Assembly (NCBI RefSeq): GCF_904067045.1 | Contig: NZ_CAJFDC010000016.1 | Coordinates: 124,001-188,000 of the forward strand | Source: Pseudomonas sp. FEN | Lineage (GTDB): Bacteria; Pseudomonadota; Gammaproteobacteria; Pseudomonadales; Pseudomonadaceae | Length of the DNA stretch: 64,000 nt | Reading direction: 5' to 3' | In this document: positions 7,349-15,837 of the stretch, one piece after another | How the letters are laid out: each line of letters opens with the position of its first letter | Numbering within the stretch: the stretch's first letter is position 1 | The notes under the pieces: generated by a model | What the model saw: only the letters and a program-made list of their open reading frames with translations | Told to the model about the DNA's origin: nothing | Database searches by the model: none | Translations under genes and position numbers: made by a program

Positions 7349-8542
7349 ATGTCCAACCCTGCAACTGGCAAACCGCCCCAGGCCCTGCGCTGGGCGGTAG
7401 CCGGCTCGGTGATCGTGATGATCGCGGCCGGTGGACTGTTCTATTACGCCTCGCAATTGGCCGCGAGCAAACGTCAGGCCCTTCACAACGAAATCACCGT
7501 GACCATCCAGGCCCACGGCTGTGAGCCGAACGCCCTGACGGTGCCGGCCGGGCAGAACAGCTTCCGCATCCTCAATGGTTCGCAACGCGCGGTCGAGTGG
7601 GAAATCCTCGATGGCGTACTGGTGGTCGAGGAACGCGAGAATATCGCCCCGGGCCTGAGCCAGGTGATCAATGCCAACCTGATGCCCGGTGACTACAGCA
7701 TTACCTGCGGGCTGTTGAGCAATCCGCGTGGCACCCTGCACGTGACGCCTACGGCGGCTTCCACGGCCGCGGCCAAGGCACGCCCGTCGATGACGGCCTT
7801 CATCGGCCCACTGTCGGAGTTCCGGGTGTACTTGAGTCGCCAGGGCAGCGCACTGATCGAGGCGGTCGATGCGCTGGAACAGGCCATCGCCGCCGGCGAC
7901 CTGAGCCAGGCCCAGGCCCTCTATGCGCCGGCCCGTGCCGCTTATCAGCGCCTGGCTCCGGCCGCGCAGCGTTTCGCCGAGTTGGACAACGCGATCAACG
8001 CCCGCGCCGACTATTACGAACAACGCGAACAGGACCCGGGCTTCGGCGGCTTCCACCGCCTCGAATATGGCCTGTTCCAGCAGCGCGACCTCGACGGCCT
8101 GGTGCCAGTTGCCCAGCACCTGCAAGCCGATGTCGCCAGCCTCAAGCAGCAACTGCTGGCCCAGTCGCTGTCACCGGAACAACTGGTCAGCGGCGTCATC
8201 CGCAACCTGCACGGCATGGCCGATCCTCGTGCCGGCAGTGGCGAGGAAGAACGCTACAGCCACGTCGACCTGGGCGGCTTCGCCGCCAATCTGCAAGCCG
8301 TGCGCAAGGTGATCGAGCTGTTGCGCCCCCTGCTTGCCAGGTCGTCCGGCGACCTGCTGATGAAAATCGACAGCGCCGCCGCGGCTCTCGACGCCCAGTT
8401 CAACGGCCTGCGCGCTGCCGAAGGTTATGTCAGCTACGACACCGTCGCTGCCGCGCGGCGCCAACAAATCAGCGACAAGGCCAAGGCTCTGGCCGATGCA
8501 CTCGATGGAATCGATCCCGCCCTCGGCCTTTCCGGCCTGTAA
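7349..8542 (+). CDS. efeO: EfeO: cupredoxin plus M75 domain iron-uptake protein
   Basis: 397 residues. A hydrophobic N-terminal segment (about 14-32) acts as signal or anchor. An EfeO-type cupredoxin domain (about 48-135, with C58 in HGCEP and C120 in SITCGLL) is followed by an M75 peptidase-like domain (about 150-395) with the metal motif HRLE at 236-239 in GFGGFHRLEYGLF. It starts eight bases after the efeU stop. It is thought to deliver iron to EfeU in the periplasm. Length is close to E. coli EfeO. A longer reading frame upstream overlaps efeU and was rejected. Confidence 0.94.
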   Translation: MSNPATGKPPQALRWAVAGSVIVMIAAGGLFYYASQLAASKRQALHNEITVTIQAHGCEPNALTVPAGQNSFRILNGSQRAVEWEILDGVLVVEERENIAPGLSQVINANLMPGDYSITCGLLSNPRGTLHVTPTAASTAAAKARPSMTAFIGPLSEFRVYLSRQGSALIEAVDALEQAIAAGDLSQAQALYAPARAAYQRLAPAAQRFAELDNAINARADYYEQREQDPGFGGFHRLEYGLFQQRDLDGLVPVAQHLQADVASLKQQLLAQSLSPEQLVSGVIRNLHGMADPRAGSGEEERYSHVDLGGFAANLQAVRKVIELLRPLLARSSGDLLMKIDSAAAALDAQFNGLRAAEGYVSYDTVAAARRQQISDKAKALADALDGIDPALGLSGL

Positions 8543-8561
8543 CCAAGCAGACGATACGAAT

Positions 8562-9878
8562 ATGAGCGATTCAGAACACAGCAACGCCGAATTTTCCGCC
8601 CAACGCCGTCGCGTCCTGCTGGGCATGGGCGTGGCCGGCGCCGCCCTGGCCGGTAGCGCCTTGAGCTGCCCGGCCATGGCCGCCAACCAGGTCCAGGCCC
8701 AGGTGACCGAAGCCCCGAGCAGTGACAAGACCCAGGACCGTCACGATTTCCACGGCAAGCACCAGACCGGGATCGTCACCCCACGTCCGGCCGCCGGCAT
8801 GATCGTCTCCTTCGACGTCCTGGCCAGCGACCGCGACGAGCTCGAACGCCTGTTCCGTACCCTGAACAAGCGCATCGCCTTCCTCATGAGCGGCGGCGCG
8901 GTGAAACAGGTTGATGAAAAACTACCGCCCCTGGACTCCGGGATTCTCGGCCCGGTGGTCACCCCGGACAACCTGACCATCACCGTCGCGGTGGGTGAGT
9001 CGCTGTTCGACGAACGCTATGGCCTGGCCGCGGTCAAGCCCAAGCAACTGATCCGCATGGTCGGCTTCCCCAACGACGCCCTGCAAGCGGAGTTGTGTCA
9101 CGGTGACCTGAGCCTGCAGTTCTGCTCCAACACCCCGGACACCAACATCCACGCCCTGCGCGACATCGTCAAGAACACCCCGGACCTGCTGCTGGTGCGT
9201 TGGAAACAGGAAGGCACGGTACCGGCCCAGGCACCACTCAAGGCCGGCGAACCGGCCCAGAGCGCACGCAACTTCCTCGGCTTTCGCGACGGTTCGGCCA
9301 ACCCGGACTCCAACGATGCCAGCACCATGGAGCGCATTGTCTGGGTCCAGCCCGGCGCCAACGAACCGGCCTGGGCAGTGGCCGGCAGCTATCAGGCGGT
9401 GCGGATCATCCGCAACCTGGTGGAACGCTGGGACCGTACCCCCCTGCAGGAACAACAAAGCATCATCGGCCGGGTCAAGAGCAGCGGCGCGCCCATGGAT
9501 GGCCAAAAGGAAACCCAGGTTCCCGATTACACCAAGGACCCGCAAGGCAAGCTGACCAAGCTTGATGCCCATATCCGCCTGGCCAACCCGCGCACCGCCG
9601 AAACCCAGCGCAACCTGATCCTGCGTCGCCCGTTCAACTACTCCAACGGTGTGAGCAAGAACGGCCAACTGGAAATGGGCCTGCTGTTCATCTGCTATCA
9701 GTCGGACCTCTCGCAAGGCTTCATCGCCGTACAAACCCGGCTCAATGGCGAGCCCCTGGAGGAATACCTCAAGCCTATCGGCGGCGGCTATTTCTTCACC
9801 TTGCCCGGGGTCACGGGCGATCAGGACTTCATCGGTCGCTCACTGCTTTCAGCGGCAAAACAAAAAACCACTGCTTGA
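8562..9878 (+). CDS. efeB: EfeB: Tat-exported DyP-type heme peroxidase (deferrochelatase)
   Basis: 438 residues. A twin-arginine signal (QRRRVLLGMG, residues 14-23, cleavage near AMA-A at 40) precedes a dye-decolorising peroxidase domain. The catalytic-aspartate motif GFRDG is at 240-244 (D243) in NFLGFRDGSANPD. The periplasmic heme peroxidase oxidises ferrous iron or extracts iron from heme as part of EfeUOB. It starts 19 bases after efeO. The start is fixed by the Tat motif lying about 15 residues in. Confidence 0.95.
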   Translation: MSDSEHSNAEFSAQRRRVLLGMGVAGAALAGSALSCPAMAANQVQAQVTEAPSSDKTQDRHDFHGKHQTGIVTPRPAAGMIVSFDVLASDRDELERLFRTLNKRIAFLMSGGAVKQVDEKLPPLDSGILGPVVTPDNLTITVAVGESLFDERYGLAAVKPKQLIRMVGFPNDALQAELCHGDLSLQFCSNTPDTNIHALRDIVKNTPDLLLVRWKQEGTVPAQAPLKAGEPAQSARNFLGFRDGSANPDSNDASTMERIVWVQPGANEPAWAVAGSYQAVRIIRNLVERWDRTPLQEQQSIIGRVKSSGAPMDGQKETQVPDYTKDPQGKLTKLDAHIRLANPRTAETQRNLILRRPFNYSNGVSKNGQLEMGLLFICYQSDLSQGFIAVQTRLNGEPLEEYLKPIGGGYFFTLPGVTGDQDFIGRSLLSAAKQKTTA

Positions 9879-9903
9879 CCCTTAACTCACCAGGAAACGT
9901 CCC

Positions 9904-10728
9904 ATGAAGAAGTCGCCTCTTGCTTTGTTGTTGGCCCTTGGCCTGTTCCATACACCGCTTTCGGCTTTCGCGGCCACCGCGCCGCTGGATCTGGTGGGAC
10001 CGGTGTCCGACTACAAGATCTATGTGAGCGAAGAACTCGATGAACTGGCGAGCAAGACCCAGCAGTTCACCGACGCGGTTAAGAAAGGCGACCTGGCCAC
10101 CGCCAAGAAGCTCTACGCGCCGACTCGCGTGCACTACGAGAAGATCGAGCCGATCGCCGAGCTGTTCAACGACCTGGACGGCGCCATCGACTCCCGCGTC
10201 AACGACCATGAAAAAGGCGTGAAGGCTGAAGACTTCACCGGTTTCCACCGCATCGAATACAGCCTGTTCTCGGAAAACAGCACCGATGGCCTGGGTGAAC
10301 TGGCCGACGGCCTGAACAAGGACGTCAAGGACCTGCAAGCCCGCGTGGCCGGCTTGACCTTCCCGCCAGAGAAAGTGGTGGGGGGTGCCGCCGCGCTGCT
10401 GGAAGAAGTGGCCGCGACCAAGATCTCCGGCGAGGAAGACCGCTACAGCCACACCGACTTGTATGACTTCCAGGGCAACATCGACGGTGCAAAGAAGATC
10501 GTCGACCTGTTCCGTCCGCAGATCGAGAAGCAGGACAAGGCTTTCGCCGCCAAGGTGGACAAGAACTTCGCCGCCGTGGACAAGATCCTGGCCAAGTACA
10601 AGACCAAGGATGGCGGTTTTGAAACCTATGACAAGGTCAAGGACGCCGACCGCAAGGCGCTGGTGGGGCCGGTCACGACCCTGGCCGAAGACCTCTCGAC
10701 GCTGCGTGGCAAGCTGGGCCTGAACTGA
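9904..10728 (+). CDS. efeM: EfeM-like M75 family iron-uptake protein (EfeO paralogue without cupredoxin)
   Basis: 274 residues. A Sec signal (about 1-23, ending SAFA) is followed directly by an M75/imelysin-like domain with HRIE at 115-118 in TGFHRIEYSLF and GEEDRYSHTDLYDFQGNIDG. Both stretches are shared with the M75 half of the upstream EfeO (GEEERYSHVDLGGF). It lacks the cupredoxin part, which matches the EfeM type. It lies 25 bases after efeB with its own Shine-Dalgarno and is probably co-transcribed. It is likely an alternative periplasmic iron carrier for the same permease. Confidence 0.85.
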   Translation: MKKSPLALLLALGLFHTPLSAFAATAPLDLVGPVSDYKIYVSEELDELASKTQQFTDAVKKGDLATAKKLYAPTRVHYEKIEPIAELFNDLDGAIDSRVNDHEKGVKAEDFTGFHRIEYSLFSENSTDGLGELADGLNKDVKDLQARVAGLTFPPEKVVGGAAALLEEVAATKISGEEDRYSHTDLYDFQGNIDGAKKIVDLFRPQIEKQDKAFAAKVDKNFAAVDKILAKYKTKDGGFETYDKVKDADRKALVGPVTTLAEDLSTLRGKLGLN

Positions 10729-10772
10729 GGCCGGTATTCATCCCGGGGGATTGATTTCGCCTGGGATGGCCC

Positions 10773-10858
10773 CATCGCCAGCAAGCTGGCTCCAATGGTT
10801 CGGTTGAACTCGGCTATCGCGAACGACCCAATACTGTAGGAGCGAGCTTGCTCGCGAT
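10773..10858. repeat. Two REP-like palindromic units
   Basis: One unit, ATCGCCAGCAAGCTGGCTCC, lies at 10774-10793. A second, TGTAGGAGCGAGCTTGCTCG, starts at about 10835 and runs into GCGAT. They belong to two related repeat families seen elsewhere in the window. They lie between the convergent ends of efeM and pssA. Confidence 0.75.
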
Positions 10859-10893
10859 GAACGATAACGCGGTACCCCTGCCGTCCTCCCGCC

Positions 10894-12237
10894 TTACAAC
10901 ATCCGATACAACAACCGCTCGATCCTTACCCGACTGACCCGCCGCAGGAACTTGCCCACCGCTTCCGGGTAGTCGACCAGGGTTTCCAGGCTCTTGAAGC
11001 TGTCGACCCGCCGGGTGTTTTCCATGATCGACGCCAACTCCTTCGCCCGCGCCTCCAGCAGCTCGCGACGCGGATCGTCGATCAGCAAGGCATTTTCCAG
11101 ATCGAGCCGGAACGCTCGCGGGTTGAGGTTGTTCCCCGTCAGCAAGGTATAGCGCTCGTCGATCCACATGCCCTTGAGGTGATAGGTGTTGTCGCCGTCA
11201 CGCCACAGGTGCAGGTTCAACTGCCCGCTGTCGATCACCGCCTGGTGACGCTTGGCGAAGCGCCGCAGGCTGATCTCATAGAGATACGGCAAGGCGGCGA
11301 TCACCTTGAACGGTTGGCTCGGCGGGATATAGAAGTCGTTGGCGGTCTTGTCGCCAACGATGATATCGATCTTCACCCCACGCTCCAGGGCCCGGTTGAT
11401 TTCCCGGGTCACCGCCAGCGGCAGGTTGAAATACGGCGTGCAGATGGTCAGTTGCTGTTGGCTGGAGGCGATCAGCTCGCAGACCAGGCGGTTCAGCGGA
11501 TTGTTCTTGCCCAGCCCCACCAGTGGACTGACCGACAGACCGAAAGTCGGCTCGCTGCCGGCCGTGGTGTCATAGCCGGCCTTCTTCAGTCGGCTGCGCA
11601 AATCGCCGATGTCGCCACGCAGGCTGCGGGTCGTCGGCAGTTCCGGCACGTCGAGACGGCGTACCGCGCGGGAGGCCAGCAACTCGTTGCGCACCAGCCC
11701 CTGCATCGAGTCGGCCAGGGCCGCGTTGTGCAGCAGGTGGTAACGGTCGAAACGATACTTGTCGAACTTGTGCAGGTAGACGTTGTTCAAGCTCGCGCCG
11801 CTGTAGATCACGCAATCGTCGATCACGAAACCCTTGAGGTGCAACACGCCGAACAGCTCGCGGGTCTGTACCGGCACTCCGTAGATCGGTACTTCAGTGC
11901 CGTGGTCGCGGGTTTGCGCCTGATACCAGGCACTGTTGCCCGGCTGCTTGCCGGCGCCGATCAGGCCACGTTGGGCCCGCAGCCAGTCCACCACGACGAT
12001 GATATCCAGCTCCGGACGGGCTGCTTTGGCCGCGTGCAGGGCATCGAGGATTTCCTGACCGGCTTCGTCTTCCTGCAGGTACAACGCCACCAGCGTGATG
12101 CGTCGCCGGGCAGTGGCGATCTTCTCCAGCAGGCAGCGCCGGAACTCGGTGGCCGAAGGCAGGATGGTCAAGTCCTCGGCAGCCAGCGGGAAGCCGCGCA
12201 GTTTGGGCAACAGAGAGCGTTTGAAGAGCGAAGGCAT
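10894..12237 (-). CDS. pssA: CDP-diacylglycerol--serine O-phosphatidyltransferase (phospholipase D superfamily)
   Basis: 447 residues, the length of E. coli PssA (about 451). Two HKD-like motifs are visible: HLKGFVIDD at 133-141 and HLKGMWIDE at 353-361, the second followed by LTGNNLNPRAF. The enzyme makes phosphatidylserine from CDP-diacylglycerol and serine at the membrane face, on the way to phosphatidylethanolamine. It is single on its strand, flanked by REP units downstream and a TetR gene upstream in the opposite direction. Confidence 0.93.
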   Translation of the reverse strand: MPSLFKRSLLPKLRGFPLAAEDLTILPSATEFRRCLLEKIATARRRITLVALYLQEDEAGQEILDALHAAKAARPELDIIVVVDWLRAQRGLIGAGKQPGNSAWYQAQTRDHGTEVPIYGVPVQTRELFGVLHLKGFVIDDCVIYSGASLNNVYLHKFDKYRFDRYHLLHNAALADSMQGLVRNELLASRAVRRLDVPELPTTRSLRGDIGDLRSRLKKAGYDTTAGSEPTFGLSVSPLVGLGKNNPLNRLVCELIASSQQQLTICTPYFNLPLAVTREINRALERGVKIDIIVGDKTANDFYIPPSQPFKVIAALPYLYEISLRRFAKRHQAVIDSGQLNLHLWRDGDNTYHLKGMWIDERYTLLTGNNLNPRAFRLDLENALLIDDPRRELLEARAKELASIMENTRRVDSFKSLETLVDYPEAVGKFLRRVSRVRIERLLYRML

Positions 12238-12407
12238 AGGGCTCGCTAGGGTCGAATGCGAAAGATCCGCAAGTCTACACCATGCGCTGCTCTTGGATCT
12301 GCCTTCGAACAGGCTTTGCCAACAACCCGCACCGCGGCCCTGGAAGGATTTTCAGGCCCCCAACCCTTGCCTCGCACGCTTTTCACGGATTGTTTTGAAC
12401 AAGACGA

Positions 12408-12436
12408 TTGACGATGGAGAACGATCGTTCTACTCT
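12408..12436 (+). promoter_or_regulatory. Sigma70-like promoter with a perfect palindrome in the spacer
   Basis: TTGACG (12408-12413), a 17-base spacer, then TACTCT (12431-12436). The palindrome AGAACGATCGTTCT (12418-12431) fills the spacer. It faces the TetR gene whose ATG at 12444 falls at the expected transcription start, so binding by the TetR protein would occlude its own promoter. Confidence 0.7.
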
Positions 12437-12443
12437 CCTTCCC

Positions 12444-13007
12444 ATGAACGAAATCACTCCGAATCAGACCCGCGAAAACCTGCTGGATACCACTGAGCAG
12501 TTGATCTATCAGAGTGGCATCCATGCCACCGGCATCGATCTTCTGGTACGAACCTCCGGCGTGGCGCGCAAAAGCCTCTACAAGTACTTCGGTACCAAGG
12601 ACGAGCTGACCCTGGAAGCCTTGCGCCGTCGAGATATCCGCTGGATGCAGTGGTATCGCGGCGAGGTCGATCAGGCCCCCAGCTCCGGCGAGCGCTTGCT
12701 CGCCCTGTTCAGCGTGCTGGGCGGCTGGTTCGCCAGCGAGGGCTTTCGCGGCTGCGCCTTTATCAATACCGCCGGTGAAACGGGCGACCCCCAGGACCCG
12801 GTGCGTCAACTGGCCAAGGAACATAAACAGAAGTTGCTCGACTATGTGGTCGAGCTCTGTGAAGCACATGGCATCGCCGATCCCCAGGCAACCGGCAAAC
12901 AGTTGCTGATCCTGATCGACGGCGCCATTACCGTTGCACTGGTCATGGGTGACCTCGGTGCAGCCGATAATGCGCAATGCATGGCGCGAACGTTATTGGC
13001 GCTCTGA
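12444..13007 (+). CDS. TetR/AcrR family transcriptional regulator
   Basis: 187 residues from the ATG at 12444. The N-terminal TetR helix-turn-helix is at about 7-55 (TRENLLDTTEQLIYQSG, VARKSLYKYFGTKDEL), and the ligand domain includes EGFRGCAFINTAGE, typical of the TetR_C_10/YcdC-like group. An upstream in-frame TTG (12408) coincides with a -35 box and was rejected. The ATG has no Shine-Dalgarno and lies about eight bases after a good -10, so the message may be leaderless. The nearest possible target besides itself is the DUF1348 gene downstream. Confidence 0.88.
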   Translation: MNEITPNQTRENLLDTTEQLIYQSGIHATGIDLLVRTSGVARKSLYKYFGTKDELTLEALRRRDIRWMQWYRGEVDQAPSSGERLLALFSVLGGWFASEGFRGCAFINTAGETGDPQDPVRQLAKEHKQKLLDYVVELCEAHGIADPQATGKQLLILIDGAITVALVMGDLGAADNAQCMARTLLAL

Positions 13008-13120
13008 GTCGCGCCCCGAATCGCCACTACGCTCTGGATGAGCGAGTGGCCGACGGGCCCGCGACCACTTGACCCAAGCGCGACAACTAGTCTGAACCCT
13101 ACTCAATTGGAGACATTGCC

Positions 13121-13600
13121 ATGTCATCTGACGCTGACGTTCGCCCGCCACTTCCCCCCTTCACCCGTGAATCGGCGATCGAGAAGGTCCGCCTGGCCGA
13201 AGACGGCTGGAACTCCCGGGACCCGGAACGGGTATCGCTGGCCTATACCCTGGACACCCAATGGCGTAACCGCGCCGAATTCGCCCATAACCGCGAGGAA
13301 GCCAAGGGTTTCCTGGCCCGCAAGTGGGCCAAGGAACTGGATTACCGCCTGATCAAGGAACTCTGGGCCTTTACCGACAACCGCATCGCCGTGCGCTACG
13401 CCTATGAATGGCATGACGACTCGGGCAACTGGTTCCGTTCCTATGGCAACGAAAACTGGGAGTTCGACCAGAACGGCCTGATGTCCAACCGCTATGCCTG
13501 CATCAACGACCTGCCAATCAAGGCCTCGGAGCGCAAGTTCCACTGGCCGCTGGGACGTCGTCCAGACGATCACCCCGGGCTTTCGGCGCTGGGACTGTAA
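13121..13600 (+). CDS. DUF1348 family protein (NTF2-like fold)
   Basis: 159 residues matching the DUF1348/SnoaL-like pattern: ESAIEKVRLAEDGWNSRDPE at the start, then WAFTDNRIAVRYAYEWHDDSGNWFRSYGNENW and a C-terminal RKFHWPLGRRPDDHPGLS. Small cone-fold proteins of this group may be enzymes or binding proteins, and no role is established. GGAGACA lies eight to ten bases before the ATG. It follows the TetR gene by 113 bases in the same direction and could be its target. Confidence 0.88.
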   Translation: MSSDADVRPPLPPFTRESAIEKVRLAEDGWNSRDPERVSLAYTLDTQWRNRAEFAHNREEAKGFLARKWAKELDYRLIKELWAFTDNRIAVRYAYEWHDDSGNWFRSYGNENWEFDQNGLMSNRYACINDLPIKASERKFHWPLGRRPDDHPGLSALGL

Positions 13601-13609
13601 CTCAACACC

Positions 13610-13646
13610 CGATCATTCCTGCCCTCGGGTGGGAATGATCGTCTTT
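13610..13646 (+). terminator. Stem-loop terminator after the DUF1348 gene
   Basis: CGATCATTCC (13610-13619) pairs perfectly with GGAATGATCG (13632-13641) over ten base pairs, followed by TCTTT. The T-run is short, so efficiency is uncertain. Confidence 0.65.
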
Positions 13647-13828
13647 GCAAAAAATTCGCCGGGGGAACATTTTTTCCACGGCGATGAATAAATTCCGCGC
13701 CCCGGGTGTTCAAGCCACAGCAGCAATCACGACTGTTTGCGACATGCCGTCGATAATAATTTTCAGCAGCCGTGCATAGAACCCGCTACACAAGCGTTTA
13801 CTACCCTGCAGACACCGGAGTATTGCCG

Positions 13829-14371
13829 ATGAACATTCGTACAGCTACCTTCGCGGTTCCCTTGCTGATTGCCAGTTGCCTGAGCGTTGCCCTGTCGAGC
13901 ACGCCAGCATTCGCGTCAGGCGAAAAAACCGAATCCATGCCACCGATCTGCCCCAAGGGCCAGGTCTGGAACAAAGCCAAGAAAGCCTGCATCCCTCTGG
14001 TCAGCGGCCTGACGCCCGACGAAGACCGCGCCGACTACGCTTATCGCCTGGCCAAGGACGGTCAGTACCAGGAGGCCCTGGACCTGCTCGACACCCTCAA
14101 GCAGCCCAATACCGCCAAGGCCCTGAACTATCGCGGCTACGCCACCCGCAAACTGGGCCGCACCGACGAAGGCATCGGCTATTATCTGCAGGCTGTGAAG
14201 CTGGACCCGGCCTACGCCCAGGTACGTGAATACCTCGGCGAAGCCTATGTAATCAAAGGTCGCATCGACCTGGCCCAGGCGCAGTTGCAGACCATCAAGT
14301 CGCTCTGCGGCACCGGTTGCGAGGAATATGAAGACCTGGCCGACGCCATCGCGCACCCGACCCAGAGCTGA
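13829..14371 (+). CDS. Exported tetratricopeptide-repeat protein
   Basis: 180 residues. A Sec signal (about 1-29, ending STPAFA) is followed by a short cysteine-containing stretch (PPICPKGQVWNKAKKACIP) and two to three TPR units (about 65-165: DYAYRLAKDGQYQEALDLLD, NYRGYATRKLGRTDEGIGYY, EYLGEAYVIKGRIDLAQAQL). A disulfide-like pair (CGTGC) lies near the end. The ATG at 13829 has GGAG nine bases upstream. It lies directly before an ECF sigma / anti-sigma pair, so it may be part of that regulon or sense for it. The partner is unknown. Confidence 0.88.
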   Translation: MNIRTATFAVPLLIASCLSVALSSTPAFASGEKTESMPPICPKGQVWNKAKKACIPLVSGLTPDEDRADYAYRLAKDGQYQEALDLLDTLKQPNTAKALNYRGYATRKLGRTDEGIGYYLQAVKLDPAYAQVREYLGEAYVIKGRIDLAQAQLQTIKSLCGTGCEEYEDLADAIAHPTQS

Positions 14372-14425
14372 TCACCGTTAAAGGCGGAGGTTGTCATCGC
14401 CAGCGACAAGGAAATACGCACCGAG

Positions 14426-14923
14426 ATGGGCCAGCACCTGCCGCGCCTGTGGCGTTACGCGCTGGTATTGTCGTGCCAGCGGCATCTCGCCGAAGACCTG
14501 GTGCAGGCCACCTGTGTCCGCGCCCTGGAGCGAGGCGAACAGTTCGTCTCGGGCACGCGCATGGATCGTTGGTTGCTGAGCATCCTGCATTCGATCTGGC
14601 TCAATGAAGTGCGCTCCCAGCGGGTTCGCCGGGGCCAGGGCCAGGTGGATGCCGACCAAGCGCTGAGCTTCGACGGCGAACAGGTGGCGCAGACCCACGT
14701 CCTGGCCGCGCAGGTCATCAAACGCGTCGATGCCCTGCCCGACGCCCAGCGCGAAACGGTATTTCTCGCCTATGTCGAAGGCCTGTCCTACAAGGAAGTG
14801 GCGCAGGTGCTCGAGGTGCCCATCGGCACGGTCATGAGCCGACTGGCCGCCGCGCGCGTGAAGCTGGCGGAACATCCACCCCTGCGTGCCGTGCCCAGCA
14901 CAAACAGCGGAGAACGGCGATGA
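14426..14923 (+). CDS. ECF-type RNA polymerase sigma factor
   Basis: 165 residues with sigma70 region 2 (about 5-70, RHLAEDLVQATCVRALE) and region 4 (about 105-155, LPDAQRETVFLAYVEGLSYKEVAQVLEVPIGTVMSRLAAAR). The first in-frame ATG is 14426, with AAGGA about 13 bases upstream. No earlier ATG, GTG or TTG lies in frame before the TPR gene ends, which leaves region 2.1 slightly short. Its stop overlaps the anti-sigma start (ATGA), the usual coupling of a sigma with its antagonist. Confidence 0.9.
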   Translation: MGQHLPRLWRYALVLSCQRHLAEDLVQATCVRALERGEQFVSGTRMDRWLLSILHSIWLNEVRSQRVRRGQGQVDADQALSFDGEQVAQTHVLAAQVIKRVDALPDAQRETVFLAYVEGLSYKEVAQVLEVPIGTVMSRLAAARVKLAEHPPLRAVPSTNSGERR

Positions 14924-15705
14924 CCGACCAGCTTTCGCACTACACCCCGACCGATGAACAACTGGTGGCCTTTCTCGATGACGAAGTGGATGCCGAGGAG
15001 CGCAACCGGATCGAAGCCGCCCTTGCCCATGACGAAGCCGTGGCCGAACGTCTCGAGTGGTTGATGCGCAGCGAGCTGCCGTTCCAGGAGACCTATGACG
15101 AGCTGCTCGAACAGGCGCCCCGGGCCCGATTGACGGCGATGCTCGCGACGCTGCCGGCACACCAGGCAGCGGCGCCCATGAGTCGGCGCGGTTTCCTCGC
15201 CGTGGCCGCCAGTTTCATGCTCGCGGGAATTGCCGCGGATCGGCTGTTCCAGGCCTGGCGCACGCCCGCGCCGCCCAGCGACAGCAACTGGCGCGGGCTG
15301 GTGGCTGACTATATGGCGCTCTACACGGCGCAAACCCTGGAAAACCTGCCCGGCGACGAAGCGGCTCACCGGGCCCAGTTGCAGGGTGTCAAACAGCGCC
15401 TGGGGTTGACGCTTGAACCGGTCCAGGTGCAACTGCCGGTCGTGCAACTCAAGCGCGCACAGATGCTGGAGTACGAACAGACACCGATTGCCCAGATCAA
15501 CTACCTGGACCCTCGGCACGGACCGTTGGCGTTGTGCATCACCCGTTCGCAAACCGGTGCCCGGGCCGTCGCGCAGGAAGTCCGCCATGGCATGAACGTG
15601 GTGTTCTGGTCCGGGCCGACCTATGCCTACATGCTGATCGGACACAACCCGGTGGCGGAGCTGAACAACATGGCTGATCTGCTCAGACAGCGTTTCGCCA
15701 GTTGA
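14920..15705 (+). CDS. Membrane-anchored anti-sigma factor
   Basis: 261 residues. An N-terminal cytoplasmic zinc-less anti-sigma region (about 10-75, DEQLVAFLDDEVDAEERNRI) precedes one transmembrane helix (about 91-107) introduced by SRRGFL (88-93, a twin-arginine-like motif). A periplasmic domain follows (about 115-260, with YLDPRHGPLALCITRSQTGAR and GMNVVFWSGPTYAYMLIG). It is translationally coupled to the sigma gene. It probably holds the sigma factor at the inner membrane until a periplasmic signal arrives. Confidence 0.88.
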   Translation: MTDQLSHYTPTDEQLVAFLDDEVDAEERNRIEAALAHDEAVAERLEWLMRSELPFQETYDELLEQAPRARLTAMLATLPAHQAAAPMSRRGFLAVAASFMLAGIAADRLFQAWRTPAPPSDSNWRGLVADYMALYTAQTLENLPGDEAAHRAQLQGVKQRLGLTLEPVQVQLPVVQLKRAQMLEYEQTPIAQINYLDPRHGPLALCITRSQTGARAVAQEVRHGMNVVFWSGPTYAYMLIGHNPVAELNNMADLLRQRFAS

Positions 15706-15748
15706 ACCAGGCGCGCCGTGCCAGCGATGAGCCAGCTGTACCGCCGCT

Positions 15749-15771
15749 ATCGCCAGCAAGCTGGCTCCTAC
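15749..15771. repeat. Single REP-like palindromic unit
   Basis: ATCGCCAGCAAGCTGGCTCC then TAC, between the convergent anti-sigma and SulP genes. It is the same family as 18240-18328 and 27829-27853. Confidence 0.7.
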
Positions 15772-15837
15772 CGGGACCTGGGTACGACAATGATCAGCGG
15801 TCGACCCCAGGCCGTGATGGGAGCAGGCTCGGCAGAA

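Noticed and set aside
12408..12443. TTG start for the TetR gene adding 12 residues
   Set aside because: The TTG is the -35 hexamer of a well-formed promoter, and the extra residues precede the normal TetR N-terminus.
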